Shown here piece by piece: positions 1 through 9,191 of a stretch of DNA of 64,000 nucleotides. Origin of the DNA: Chryseobacterium sp. SN22 (GTDB lineage Bacteria > Bacteroidota > Bacteroidia > Flavobacteriales > Weeksellaceae). Both the position numbers and the translations under genes were made by a program. The notes under the pieces were generated by a model. The model saw only the letters and a list, made by a program, of their open reading frames with translations, searched no databases and had not been told where the DNA came from. The DNA lies in NCBI RefSeq assembly GCF_008329705.1, contig NZ_VTSX01000020.1, positions 1 to 64,000 of the forward strand, given 5' to 3'. How positions within the stretch are numbered: the first letter of the stretch is position 1; each line of letters starts with the position of its first letter.

Positions 1-519
1 AGATAAAATTTTTAATTATTTTATTGATGAATGAATAATTTTTAAAACATAGAATTTAAAAGAAAGTAATGATTTTCTAAAATTAAATTTTATTGATTCT
101 TTTCAATTCAGTATATTATATAAAATTAAGATGTTTCTCTTTATCATATTTTTCATCATAAGTTGTAGTTGAAAAACGTTTACATAAAATTATTTTCCGC
201 TAATAAGAATTACGTGTACAGACTTTACTATTTTCTGCCTACTTCTCCAGAAATTAAGGCTGTAAATAAATAATAATTAAAGGTCGTTTTGCTATTAGTA
301 TAGACGACTTTTTCTTGATGGCAACAGCGACAATTAAATGTTTTTGTCGGAATTATAAATTTAATTTATAAAAGATGGCAAAAAAAATGGATTACTTGGT
401 AGCCTCAGAAACTAGGATTTAAAATATTAAACCGTCTTATCTTAGGATGGCTTTTTGAATTAATCACTATGAAAATTATTATTTCATGCCGGTATTGCTT
501 CTTAATTTACAGAAACAAA
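1..519. other. Gene-free AT-rich left edge
   Basis: No open reading frame with coding character is visible on either strand. Two imperfect hairpins followed by T runs (about 279-313 and 431-456) look like rho-independent terminators on the plus strand. They could end a gene lying outside the window to the left. Nothing else is recognised. Confidence 0.5.
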
Positions 520-550
520 AAAGACTGCTTCAATAATGGAAACAGTCTTT
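520..550 (-). terminator. Terminator of the 180-aa secreted protein gene
   Basis: A 12-bp stem (AAAGACTGCTTC with GAAACAGTCTTT, one mismatch) and a 7-nt loop lie just past the stop at 573. The A run at 514-522 gives a U tract on the minus strand. Confidence 0.75.
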
Positions 551-572
551 GGCTTTATTTTATAATAAACTT

Positions 573-1115
573 TTACTGCGGTGCCCAGAACGACCACCTT
601 TCGCCATTATAAACGGCCAGCCGCTTGGCTCCGGTTTTATTGACGTAGACCATCATTCCGGGAGAGGGGCTCGGGATATTGTTGACATCGGTAACGATGG
701 GCAGTACCATGGCTCGGTTTGCCGATTCCAGCACTACGGCCCCGTTGGCGGAGGAGGCAGTTGCTCCGATGATTACTTTTTCATTAACCGATTCTGCAGC
801 AGAAGGCTGCGTGGCCATAATAGAAGCAATATTTCCGTTTTGTCCGCTCATATCGATCCATGAGCTGCCGTTGTAATACCTCATCCGGGCCTGGGTGGCA
901 TTCACGGCGTCCAGCAATATTGTTCCCTGGGTAGGAGAGGCTGGAAGTGTTCTTACATAAGGCACAATAATTCCTTTATTATTGGTGTTTGCGAATTCCA
1001 AAAGCACGCTGCTTTTGTTGGTGGCTGTACCGGTGGCATCTCCCATAATGACCTGTGAAAATGCAGATGCTGAAAATCCGGTGAAAGCGATTATAAAAAT
1101 TTTTACTGTTTTCAT
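573..1115 (-). CDS. Secreted hypothetical protein, 180 aa
   Basis: I do not recognise the family. The protein starts with a clear signal peptide (MKTVKIFIIAF..., cleavage probably near SAFSQ), so it is exported. The mature part is rich in Asn, Ala, Val and Ser. It contains two copies of a short motif in which a Tyr-Asn-Gly-x-x-Trp follows a hydrophobic strand: YNGSSW near residue 80 and YNGERW near residue 171. The second copy is preceded by GMMVYVNKTGAKRLAVYNG. The same GMMV(Y/F)...W ending is found in the next gene upstream, 18 bp away, so the two are probably co-transcribed and related surface proteins. A terminator follows the stop. No enzymatic motif is visible. Confidence 0.8.
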   Translation of the reverse strand: MKTVKIFIIAFTGFSASAFSQVIMGDATGTATNKSSVLLEFANTNNKGIIVPYVRTLPASPTQGTILLDAVNATQARMRYYNGSSWIDMSGQNGNIASIMATQPSAAESVNEKVIIGATASSANGAVVLESANRAMVLPIVTDVNNIPSPSPGMMVYVNKTGAKRLAVYNGERWSFWAPQ

Positions 1116-1133
1116 TGTTCTGGAATTTTTAGA

Positions 1134-3650
1134 TTAAGGGCATGATGGAACGGAGAAACATCTCCAGGCGCCATCCGAATAGATTTTTAAACATTTTACC
1201 GTGGTATCGAAGACCATCATTCCTTCCTGTGGAGTGGTGATGTTTGATAAAGCTGCCGTTTCCATTCGGGTAACCACAAGCCCCTGGCTGTTGGATTCTA
1301 TAGCCACATGGGCCGACTTGCGGGTAAATGGCCAGTTGCCGTTTCCGACATTAGGATTTTTTTGTAACGTTATTCCGACGCGGGTATCTATTCCCGCCGC
1401 AGTGTTGGTAACAGGGTTATAACACACAGACTGTACGTTGGTATCAGTTGCCGTATTGTTAGCCGTATTCGGATCTGTGCTGTTGGCAGGAGAAGTAACA
1501 TTCACCGTAGTGGTTAAATTTCCTGTATAGGCCACCGGAATATTTACAGTAATGGTGTAAGTAACGGTGCCGTTTAAAGGTAAATTCACAACGTCATTCA
1601 CCGCCCCGGTTTGTGTTCCGGTTACTGAGCTGGTAGCACCGCCTGCGCCCACAGCTGTATAGGTAATATTCGCTGCAGGAATTCCTGTTGGAAGCGGTAC
1701 GGTAACCGTTGCTCCCTGTACTCCGAAAGGCCCGTTGTTTCCGACAACCACGGTATAAGTTACCGGGCTTCCGGGCGAATAAGTGGTAGCGCCGTCCGTA
1801 ACGGTTGCATAAAGATCCGCGCTGAAGGCAATCGGAGCCGTTACACAGTGCGCCCCGTCGTTGGAGTTGCTGGCAGGTGATGATGAGATCAGTGTTCTCT
1901 GTCCGTTGGTAAGGTTGAACTGGTAAAAGCCTCCGGTATTAAGAGAGCCATAAACTTCGCCGGTCGAAGAAGCGAACATTGCCCCGAAAGGTATTAACGA
2001 GCTATTTGCTCCGATGAAAGTAACGGTTGCCGGAGAAGTGGAAAGGTTGATTGACAGAAGCCTTCCATCGGTATCCGAAGAGACGGAATAAAGCCTTCCG
2101 TCAGCCGTTCTGTAAGCAAAATCCGAAATATTTATAGCTTGGGAAAGCGTGAGTGCCGTAGCGCTCATAGTTGCGATATTCACACGGTACAATGTTGCAT
2201 TCGAACCTGACTGTTTTACATAATAATTTCCGGTAGCATCAAATTCCCCGGCGTTGAAAGTAACACCGGTCGGTAGACCTGATACAGCTCCCATCAGGGT
2301 AAAAGTTCCGGAAGCATTGATTCTGACAATCGTGTTGCTGTTATCCACAGTACCATACATCAGTCCGTCCACCGGATTAATCCCGATTGAATTGATATTT
2401 CCGGTATAAGACCCTACCGCTGGAAAAGTGAAAGGATTGGAAGTGGTATTCACATTATAAACCGTAGTGTTCTGTGAAATATACATACTGGAGTTACATC
2501 CGAATGAAGCTTCGGCCGTTGCAGTTACTGAGCATACCGTTGAGGAATTTCCCAGCCTGATGGTTGCTGTTTTCTGTCCTGCGGCGCCGGTACCGTTATA
2601 GGTAACGGGTATATCAATAAAGGTACTTCCCGCTGCAATGGTAACATTCTGGGAAGTAGTAGCGAAATCAGTACCGGATACATTAATGGTGTAAGTGCCT
2701 GGCCCATATACATTGGAAATCGGAATTCTTACCGTTCTGGTAGAGGGATAGCCTGTGGAAAAAGTTGAGTTTCCCTGGAAGGCGGCACCATTACAGGTAA
2801 AAGTGAAAGGTACGTAATAAGGCACCGACGCCAGGTCAAGATTTCCAAAATTGCTTCCGATGTTAATGGTAGCAACTGCTGTTGAAACACCTGTAGAAAT
2901 ATTAATGCTATTGATCTGAATGGTATTTGCCGTCCCGCCCTGGGTTCCGGTAAGGGTCGCGGTATACACAAGGCCGTTCAGGTAAGCCATTCCCCGTATG
3001 CCGGCCACTGTTGCAACAGGCCCTGTAAGCTGTACTGCTTTGGTAGCAACTCCTGTGGCAATGGCTATTTTGTATAAATATCTTGCTGTATTGGCAGAAT
3101 TATTCAGAAACGTATAAATATTGTTTTCATAATCGAAGAAGGTATCGGTTCCGAATGTCGTGCCGGCATTCCAGTCGGTGTCACCGGCAGCGGCGGTAAT
3201 CGGAAGGGTCGCTCCTGAGGGATAAATGGGATAAAGGATTTTGGTATTGGACTGGAAGCCATACACCCGTCCGAAATAAGTTCCAGGGACGTTATTAGTT
3301 CCAATTCCTCCGATCTGTGCATTTGGTCCCGTAACAGGAGGGTTCATCTGTACGCCGTTTTTGTAAATAGGAGCATTGGCTGTAATATCAGAATTGATAA
3401 ACACTATGGAATTGGGATTTCCTCCTGGATTATCATAGCCTACAGCAAGATTACTGGCTTCAGCGGCAGTAGTAGGTACTGGTGAAGCCAATGGAGTAGG
3501 CAATGAAACCGTTCCGCTGATTCCGGTGATATCATAAACTCTTCCCGTAGCGGCAAAAGATAAATACAGGCGGTCGGATTGTTGCCCATAAAATGAATGA
3601 GGCTTATAAAAAAGCGCAATAAGCAGCAGTAGAACATTGAATTTTTTCAT
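1134..3650 (-). CDS. Secreted DUF11 repeat protein, 838 aa
   Basis: Large exported protein of probable cell-surface function. The frame is open from 3671, but I place the start at the ATG at 3650, because the protein then begins with a normal signal peptide (MKKFNVLLLLIALF). Residues about 20-590 consist of Gly/Asn/Thr-rich beta strands with recurring phrases such as INPVDGLMYGTVDN, suggesting beta-propeller-like repeats. Residues about 609-738 look like a DUF11 domain (SPGSPVTYTVVVGNNG, then NTANNTATDTN). Residues about 806-833 carry the GMMVFDTT...W motif shared with the downstream gene. No canonical T9SS sorting domain is visible. The 18-bp gap to the downstream gene suggests an operon. 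Confidence 0.82.
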   Translation of the reverse strand: MKKFNVLLLLIALFYKPHSFYGQQSDRLYLSFAATGRVYDITGISGTVSLPTPLASPVPTTAAEASNLAVGYDNPGGNPNSIVFINSDITANAPIYKNGVQMNPPVTGPNAQIGGIGTNNVPGTYFGRVYGFQSNTKILYPIYPSGATLPITAAAGDTDWNAGTTFGTDTFFDYENNIYTFLNNSANTARYLYKIAIATGVATKAVQLTGPVATVAGIRGMAYLNGLVYTATLTGTQGGTANTIQINSINISTGVSTAVATINIGSNFGNLDLASVPYYVPFTFTCNGAAFQGNSTFSTGYPSTRTVRIPISNVYGPGTYTINVSGTDFATTSQNVTIAAGSTFIDIPVTYNGTGAAGQKTATIRLGNSSTVCSVTATAEASFGCNSSMYISQNTTVYNVNTTSNPFTFPAVGSYTGNINSIGINPVDGLMYGTVDNSNTIVRINASGTFTLMGAVSGLPTGVTFNAGEFDATGNYYVKQSGSNATLYRVNIATMSATALTLSQAINISDFAYRTADGRLYSVSSDTDGRLLSINLSTSPATVTFIGANSSLIPFGAMFASSTGEVYGSLNTGGFYQFNLTNGQRTLISSSPASNSNDGAHCVTAPIAFSADLYATVTDGATTYSPGSPVTYTVVVGNNGPFGVQGATVTVPLPTGIPAANITYTAVGAGGATSSVTGTQTGAVNDVVNLPLNGTVTYTITVNIPVAYTGNLTTTVNVTSPANSTDPNTANNTATDTNVQSVCYNPVTNTAAGIDTRVGITLQKNPNVGNGNWPFTRKSAHVAIESNSQGLVVTRMETAALSNITTPQEGMMVFDTTVKCLKIYSDGAWRCFSVPSCP

Positions 3651-3945
3651 ATAAAAGATTTGGATGTACAAATATATGTAAATTCATAATAGAACATATT
3701 GATTATTTGTTAATTTATATCATGTAAATGTGCTTAAAATTAAGATTAATACAAAAGTATAGCTGTTTTATTATTTTTAATTTAAACAAACTGAGTATGG
3801 TGCTTAAGATGGGAATAGCTGATTTGCCTATTTTATATAGCTTTTCCCAGGAAGACAGATAGCAGGATAGGATCTTTATTTATGAACAGGCTAAAGAAGG
3901 GATAGAAAATAACTGTAAAAGCATGCTTTGCAAAAGCATAAAAAA

Positions 3946-3967
3946 GACCGTTTCATAAGAAACGGCC
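3946..3967 (-). terminator. Terminator of the suf operon
   Basis: The stem CCGTTTC/GAAACGG with an ATAA loop lies 26 bp after the sufD stop. An A run at 3940-3945 gives the U tract on the minus strand. A second small hairpin (ATGCTTT/AAAGCAT) lies at about 3923-3939. Confidence 0.75.
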
Positions 3968-3992
3968 GTGTGTATTTATCAACTATATAGGA

Positions 3993-5327
3993 TTAAAATT
4001 CTATATCAACTTCTAATTTCTCTGCCAGAAGCTTAGAAATCTTTTCTTTTAAAGGCTCAATATCGATATTCTGCATCGCGTCATTGGCAAAAGCATACAA
4101 CAACAGGGCCTGTGCTTCTTTCTTAGAGATCCCTCTCGCCCGAAGGTAGAACAGGGCATCTTCATTCAGCTGGCCTACGGTACAGCCGTGAGAGCATTTT
4201 ACATCATCTGCAAAAATCTCAAGCTGAGGTTTTGTATCGATTGCCGCACCTTCGCTCAGCAATACATTGTTGTTTTGCTGATAGGCATTTGTTTTCTGGG
4301 CAATTTTATCTACAAATACTTTACCGTTGAATACCCCGTGGGATTTCCCGTTGAAAATCCCTTTGTAGTTCTGGTAACTTTCACAGTTCGGAAAATTATG
4401 GTGAACTGCCGTGTGATGGTCAACCAGCTGGTCTTTTCCGATAATCGTAATGCCGTTCATGAATGAATTGATGTTTGATCCATTCTGAATGAAGTCCAGG
4501 TTGTTTCTTACCAATTTCCCTCCAAAAGAGAACGTATTCACCGTTGTTAAGCTGTCCTTTTCCTGTCTGGCAAAAGTATTGTCGATCAGATAAGAGGTAT
4601 CGTTATCATTCTGCAGCTTATGCCAGTCGGCTTTAGCATTCGGGTAAGTAAAAATTTCCGTTACCGAATTGGTCAGTACATATGTACTGTCAAAATTGTG
4701 GTGGCTTTCAATAATTTCCACTTTGGCGCCTTCGTCTACAATTAATAGATTTCTTGTATTATAGAAGGTATTCTCTTCCTGATTCTGAGAAATGTAAAAA
4801 ATATGGATCGGCTTTTCGATCACTACATTTTTAGGAACTTTCAGGAAAAAGCCATATTTGCAGTATGCCTGATTCAGATTGGTAAAGGCGGATTTGTCAG
4901 AAGCAATCGTATTGAAATACCGGTCGAAAACATCCCTGTGCTTCTCATCATTCAGAGCATAGTTAAAGGAAAGGAATTCAACGTTTTCAATAGAAACTTT
5001 TGATAATTCCTTACGAAGCTTACCGTTTACGAAAGTAATCCAGTCGAAATTTTCTTCACCCAGGTGCAGCTGATCCAGTTGCTCTTTGGTGATATTGTGG
5101 TTTTCTTTCGGGAAAAAGTTATAAGCTTTCTCCGTAATCTCCTTTAAGTTGGTATATTTATATTCTTCGTCTTTCTTTGTTGGAAAACCAATGCTTTCAA
5201 ATCTTTGCAGAGCTGCTTTTCGGTCTTCATCCAAAAATCTATGACGAAGACTTTCAAGAAACTCGTGATGGTTTTCTGTAATCTGTTCTTTTAATGCCAT
5301 TACTGGTATATCTGTGGTTTGCACCAT
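3993..5327 (-). CDS. sufD: Fe-S cluster assembly protein SufD
   Basis: SufD is the SufB paralogue that, with SufB and the ATPase SufC, forms the cytoplasmic SufBCD scaffold on which Fe-S clusters are built. The 444-aa length fits the family. The C-terminal beta-helix region shows the conserved DDVKCSHGCTVGQ segment (around residue 375) followed by FYLRARGI, typical of SufD. It is the last gene of the minus-strand operon sufA-like-sufB-sufC-sufD. The start is ambiguous. The first ATG (5327) follows an A-rich stretch and is used here; an internal ATG at 5300 (MALKEQ) would shorten the protein by nine residues. Confidence 0.95.
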   Translation of the reverse strand: MVQTTDIPVMALKEQITENHHEFLESLRHRFLDEDRKAALQRFESIGFPTKKDEEYKYTNLKEITEKAYNFFPKENHNITKEQLDQLHLGEENFDWITFVNGKLRKELSKVSIENVEFLSFNYALNDEKHRDVFDRYFNTIASDKSAFTNLNQAYCKYGFFLKVPKNVVIEKPIHIFYISQNQEENTFYNTRNLLIVDEGAKVEIIESHHNFDSTYVLTNSVTEIFTYPNAKADWHKLQNDNDTSYLIDNTFARQEKDSLTTVNTFSFGGKLVRNNLDFIQNGSNINSFMNGITIIGKDQLVDHHTAVHHNFPNCESYQNYKGIFNGKSHGVFNGKVFVDKIAQKTNAYQQNNNVLLSEGAAIDTKPQLEIFADDVKCSHGCTVGQLNEDALFYLRARGISKKEAQALLLYAFANDAMQNIDIEPLKEKISKLLAEKLEVDIEF

Positions 5328-5403
5328 TTTTTCTTGTTTGTTTTGGCTGAATTGTTAAACCGGGAGATCAAATATTAAATCTCCGAATTTTTTAATCTTT
5401 TAA

Positions 5404-6147
5404 TTAATTTAAAAGCCAGTCGTATCCTTTTTCTTCAAGCTCCAAAGCAAGGGATTTGTCACCGGTCTTGATGATTTTTCCATTAGCTAAAACGTGAACG
5501 AAATCAGGTTGGATATAATTAAGCAATCTCTGATAGTGGGTAATCAGAAGGACTGCATTTCCTTCGTTTTTGAAAGCGTTGACTCCGTCTGCAACGATTC
5601 TCAAGGCATCGATATCCAATCCGGAATCGGTTTCGTCAAGAATGGCCAGTTTCGGGTTGAGCATCATCATCTGGAAGATTTCATTTCTCTTCTTTTCACC
5701 TCCTGAAAATCCTTCGTTCAGTGATCTTGAAAGGAAATCCTTTTTGATTCCAAGCTTTTCGGATTTCTCACGGATTAAAGCAAGCATTTCTTTGGCAGGC
5801 ATTTCTTCGAATCCGTTGGCTTTTCTGTTTTCATTCATCGCGGCTTTGATGAAGTTGGTTACAGAAACCCCCGGAATTTCTACCGGATACTGGAAAGAGA
5901 GGAAAATCCCTTTATGCGCTCTTTCCTCAGGAGCATCTTCAATAATGTTTTCGCCGCTGAAAATAATTTCGCCATCCGTTACTTCATAATCTTCCTTTCC
6001 TGCGATAACAGAGGAAAGTGTAGATTTACCGGCTCCGTTCGGTCCCATAATGGCGTGAACTTCACCCGGCTTTATTTCAAGATTAATTCCCTTTAAAATT
6101 TCTGCGCCGTCTTCAATTCTGGCGTGCAAGTTTTTTATCTCTAACAT
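5404..6147 (-). CDS. sufC: Fe-S cluster assembly ATPase SufC
   Basis: ABC-type ATPase subunit of the SufBCD complex, 247 aa, soluble and cytoplasmic. The Walker A motif GPNGAGKST is at residues 35-43. The family-specific signature FSGGEKKRNE is near residue 148, and Walker B with D-loop LAILDETDSGLD is near residue 168. The H-switch is LLITHYQR. The usual SufC features (NEGFSGGEKKRNEIFQ region) are intact. It lies between sufB (165-bp gap) and sufD (76-bp gap) on the same strand. Confidence 0.97.
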   Translation of the reverse strand: MLEIKNLHARIEDGAEILKGINLEIKPGEVHAIMGPNGAGKSTLSSVIAGKEDYEVTDGEIIFSGENIIEDAPEERAHKGIFLSFQYPVEIPGVSVTNFIKAAMNENRKANGFEEMPAKEMLALIREKSEKLGIKKDFLSRSLNEGFSGGEKKRNEIFQMMMLNPKLAILDETDSGLDIDALRIVADGVNAFKNEGNAVLLITHYQRLLNYIQPDFVHVLANGKIIKTGDKSLALELEEKGYDWLLN

Positions 6148-6312
6148 ATATTCAAATTTATCGCAAGGTTAGACTTTGAGTATATCCTCTGTAACACTAA
6201 ACCACCTTTACAAAGGCATTAACGCAAGCGAATGAAATACTATTTTTATTTTATTTTTAAACATTAAGAATTTTAAAGAATAAAACTTCATTTCTTAATG
6301 TTCGAAAGAAAC

Positions 6313-7761
6313 TTATCCTACAGATCCTTCCAGAGATATCTCCAGCAGTTTCTGGGCTTCGATGGCAAATTCCATCGGCAGTTTATTCAGAACTTCTTTG
6401 CTGAAACCGTTCACGATCAGGGCGATTGCTCTTTCTGTATCAATTCCCCTTTGGTTACAGTAGAAAATCTGGTCTTCCCCGATTTTTGAAGTGGTTGCCT
6501 CATGCTCCAGCTGGGCAGAAGGGTCCTTGATTTCTATATAAGGAAAGGTATGGGCGCCACATTCGTTGCCCATCAACAGGGAATCACACTGGGAGAAGTT
6601 TCTTGCCCCTTTTGCAGAAGGCATCACTTTTACCAATCCTCTGTAGGAATTCTGAGATTTCCCGGCAGAAATCCCTTTTGAAATAATCGTTGACTTTGTA
6701 TTTTTTCCGATATGGATCATCTTCGTTCCGGTATCTGCATACTGGTGATTGTTGGTTACGGCAATAGAGTAGAACTCACCAATTGATCCGTCTCCCTTTA
6801 AGATACACGAAGGATATTTCCAGGTTACGGCAGAACCGGTTTCCACCTGCGTCCAGGAAATTTTCGCGTTTCTCTCGCAAAGCCCTCTTTTCGTTACAAA
6901 ATTGAAAACCCCGCCTTTTCCTTCTTCATTTCCGGGGTACCAGTTCTGAACGGTTGAATATTTAATTTCAGCATCATCCATTGCAATCAGTTCCACGACT
7001 GCGGCGTGAAGCTGGTTTTCGTCTCTTGACGGTGCCGTACAGCCCTCAAGATAAGAAACGTAACTTCCTTCATCAGCAATTACCAGTGTTCTTTCAAACT
7101 GTCCGGTACCCGCCTGGTTGATACGGAAATACGTAGACAGTTCCATCGGGCATCTTACGCCTTTCGGAATATAGCAGAAACTTCCGTCGGAGAATACCGC
7201 AGAGTTTAGGGCTGCGTAGAAATTATCGCCTCTCGGAACTACTTTCCCCAGATATTTTCTTACCAGATCAGGGTGGTTCTTAATGGCTTCGGAAATAGAG
7301 CAGAAGATAATTCCTTTCTCCATCAGGGTATCCTGGAAGGTCGTCTTTACCGAAACCGAGTCCATAACGATATCCACCGCCACTCCGGAAAGTCTTTTCT
7401 GTTCTTCGATGTTGATTCCCAATTTGGCAAAGGTGGCCAGTAATTCAGGATCCACTTCATCCAGGCTTTCAAGCTCCGGCTTTACTTTTGGGGCAGCATA
7501 ATATCTGATGGCCTGGAAATCCGGCTTCTCATACTTAATGTTGGCCCAGTCGGGTTCCGTCATTTTCAGCCAGATCCTGAAAGATTCCAGACGCCATTCC
7601 GTCATCCATTCCGGCTCTTCTTTTTTGGCAGAGATGGCACGGACGATATCTTCATTTAAACCGGTTGGAAACTCTTCGTAATCAATTTTGGTTTCCCACC
7701 CGAATTCATATTTTTTATTTTCTAGATCGACTCTTAGATCGTCTTCAGTATATTTATTCAT
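6313..7761 (-). CDS. sufB: Fe-S cluster assembly protein SufB
   Basis: Scaffold subunit of the SufBCD complex that receives sulfur and iron and carries the nascent cluster. The 482-aa length is normal for SufB. Conserved segments include [39 protein letters not shown] and, near the C-terminus, [17 protein letters not shown], whose Cys matches the essential cluster-building cysteine. The protein ends with the usual [15 protein letters not shown] region. It is 69 bp downstream of the A-type carrier gene and 165 bp upstream of sufC. Confidence 0.97.
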   Translation of the reverse strand: MNKYTEDDLRVDLENKKYEFGWETKIDYEEFPTGLNEDIVRAISAKKEEPEWMTEWRLESFRIWLKMTEPDWANIKYEKPDFQAIRYYAAPKVKPELESLDEVDPELLATFAKLGINIEEQKRLSGVAVDIVMDSVSVKTTFQDTLMEKGIIFCSISEAIKNHPDLVRKYLGKVVPRGDNFYAALNSAVFSDGSFCYIPKGVRCPMELSTYFRINQAGTGQFERTLVIADEGSYVSYLEGCTAPSRDENQLHAAVVELIAMDDAEIKYSTVQNWYPGNEEGKGGVFNFVTKRGLCERNAKISWTQVETGSAVTWKYPSCILKGDGSIGEFYSIAVTNNHQYADTGTKMIHIGKNTKSTIISKGISAGKSQNSYRGLVKVMPSAKGARNFSQCDSLLMGNECGAHTFPYIEIKDPSAQLEHEATTSKIGEDQIFYCNQRGIDTERAIALIVNGFSKEVLNKLPMEFAIEAQKLLEISLEGSVG

Positions 7762-7830
7762 TATTTTTTTTTAAAGATTTCAGAAGTCAAGCTTCAAATG
7801 TAATACGCTGCGTAACTTCTAATGTCTTTT

Positions 7831-8160
7831 CTATAAAGAAAAACTTTCACCGCACCCGCAAGTTCTGGATGCATTAGGATTGTTAAAAACAAATCCTTTT
7901 CCGTTTAATCCTCCCGAATATTCAAGAGTTGTTCCTGCCAGATAGAGGATGGATTTTTTATCTACAACAATTTTGATGTTGTTATCTTCAAAAATTTGAT
8001 CAGTGTCTGTTTTTTGGTTGTCAAACTTTAAAACATATTCTAAACCAGAACATCCTCCGCTTTTTACCCCCACTCTTACAAAATCTTCGGCAGGGTTAAA
8101 GCCTTCTTCCGTCATCAGCTGAATCGCTTTTGCCTTCGCTTGGTCTGATACTTTTATCAT
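7831..8160 (-). CDS. A-type Fe-S carrier (SufA/IscA family)
   Basis: Small carrier that takes Fe-S clusters from the SUF scaffold to apoproteins. It is 109 aa with the three conserved cysteines of the family: Cys37 in GGCSG, and Cys101 and Cys103 in the C-terminal CGCGESF. It is the first gene of the suf operon, with a TAnnTTTG promoter box about 30 bp upstream. SufA, IscA and ErpA cannot be told apart from this sequence alone; the context favours SufA. Confidence 0.93.
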   Translation of the reverse strand: MIKVSDQAKAKAIQLMTEEGFNPAEDFVRVGVKSGGCSGLEYVLKFDNQKTDTDQIFEDNNIKIVVDKKSILYLAGTTLEYSGGLNGKGFVFNNPNASRTCGCGESFSL

Positions 8161-8188
8161 TGTATTTATTTAGAATGATTTAATGATG

Positions 8189-8196
8189 CAAAAATA
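8189..8196 (-). promoter_or_regulatory. Bacteroidetes -7 box of the suf operon
   Basis: On the minus strand this reads TATTTTTG, matching TAnnTTTG, about 28 bp ahead of the first suf start codon. No convincing -33 TTTG is seen at the expected distance. Confidence 0.5.
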
Positions 8197-8259
8197 CGAA
8201 CAATAATTAGTATATAAAAATTAGCGATTTTATTTTATCGATTTTTATTATTGATCCTT

Positions 8260-8267
8260 TAACTTTG
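8260..8267 (+). promoter_or_regulatory. Bacteroidetes -7 box of the GLPGLI gene
   Basis: TAACTTTG matches TAnnTTTG, 37 bp before the ATG at 8305. It lies in the 144-bp divergent spacer shared with the suf operon. Confidence 0.45.
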
Positions 8268-8304
8268 ATAATATTTTAAAATCAAAACATAAATTCCTCA
8301 TACA

Positions 8305-9138
8305 ATGAAAAAACTAGGATTGATTGCTTTTGTTTTACTGATGCAGACTTCTTTCGCACAGGTAAACCGGTTTGTATACCAGGTTACGATGAAGCCGGAT
8401 GCTTCCGATAAAAACGATACCAAAACCGAAAACGCCTATCTGGATATTTCTCCGGAAAAATCGTTGTTCTATTCCGAAAACAGGATCAAGCGGGATTCTG
8501 TGATGAAGGCAACGTTCCAGAGCGGTGGTGCACGAAGCTTTAACCGCGAGCAGATGCAAGGATTGCGTTCGAACATCAATTACTCCATTGAAAAAGATAA
8601 AAAAAGCCAGAAAATAACTTTTAAAGACCGGATCGGAAGGGATGTTTATACCTATGAAGAAGATCGTCCGCTCAACTGGAAAATACTGTCGGAAACTACC
8701 AAAATCGGAGATTATAAAGTTCAGAAAGCTGAAACGGATTTCGGTGGTAGAAAATGGACGGCGTGGTTCACGACAGATCTGCCTTATCAGGACGGTCCGT
8801 ACAAATTCGGCGGACTTCCGGGGCTGATTGTAAAAGCAGAAGATGATAAAGGCGACTATTCTTTCGATTTAATGAAAAATTATAAAATTGATGATTTTCC
8901 TGCCATGAACCAGTTTGGAAATACCATTAAAGTAAAGAGAGGAGATTACGTAAAACAGCAGAAAAAATTCATGGAAGATCCCATGTTCTTTATGACACAA
9001 GGCGGTCAGATCAGAATTGGAGGTGAAGGCGGACCCCGTGGTGGTGGAGGTAATCCTCCGGCTGATTTCAGAAAAAGAATGGAGGAAAGGGTAAAAGATG
9101 AAGCGAAGAAAAACAGCAATCCGATCGAATTGCAATAA
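8305..9138 (+). CDS. GLPGLI family protein, 277 aa
   Basis: Secreted protein of the GLPGLI family, widespread in Bacteroidetes and without a firm known function. A signal peptide occupies residues 1-19 (MKKLGLIAFVLLMQTSFAQ). The family signature appears at about 160-175 as DGPYKFGGLPGLIVKAED, preceded by the usual FGGRKWTAWFTTD segment. The C-terminal 40 residues are Gly/Pro/Arg/Lys-rich (GGEGGPRGGGG), probably disordered. It stands alone between the divergent suf operon and a bidirectional terminator. A second GLPGLI gene lies at 17413. Confidence 0.9.
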   Translation: MKKLGLIAFVLLMQTSFAQVNRFVYQVTMKPDASDKNDTKTENAYLDISPEKSLFYSENRIKRDSVMKATFQSGGARSFNREQMQGLRSNINYSIEKDKKSQKITFKDRIGRDVYTYEEDRPLNWKILSETTKIGDYKVQKAETDFGGRKWTAWFTTDLPYQDGPYKFGGLPGLIVKAEDDKGDYSFDLMKNYKIDDFPAMNQFGNTIKVKRGDYVKQQKKFMEDPMFFMTQGGQIRIGGEGGPRGGGGNPPADFRKRMEERVKDEAKKNSNPIELQ

Positions 9139-9145
9139 CATAAAA

Positions 9146-9173
9146 AAACCTGAAGTAATCAAACTTCAGGTTT
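9146..9173. terminator. Bidirectional terminator between convergent genes
   Basis: The stem AAACCTGAAG/CTTCAGGTTT has A and T runs on its two sides. It lies between the GLPGLI gene (stop 9138) and the metallopeptidase gene (stop 9192). Confidence 0.85.
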
Positions 9174-9191
9174 TTATTTTGGTAAAACAGG

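Noticed and set aside
549..863. 104-aa plus-strand open frame opposite the secreted protein gene
   Set aside because: It is a shadow of the minus-strand gene, which has a signal peptide, terminator and plausible domains.
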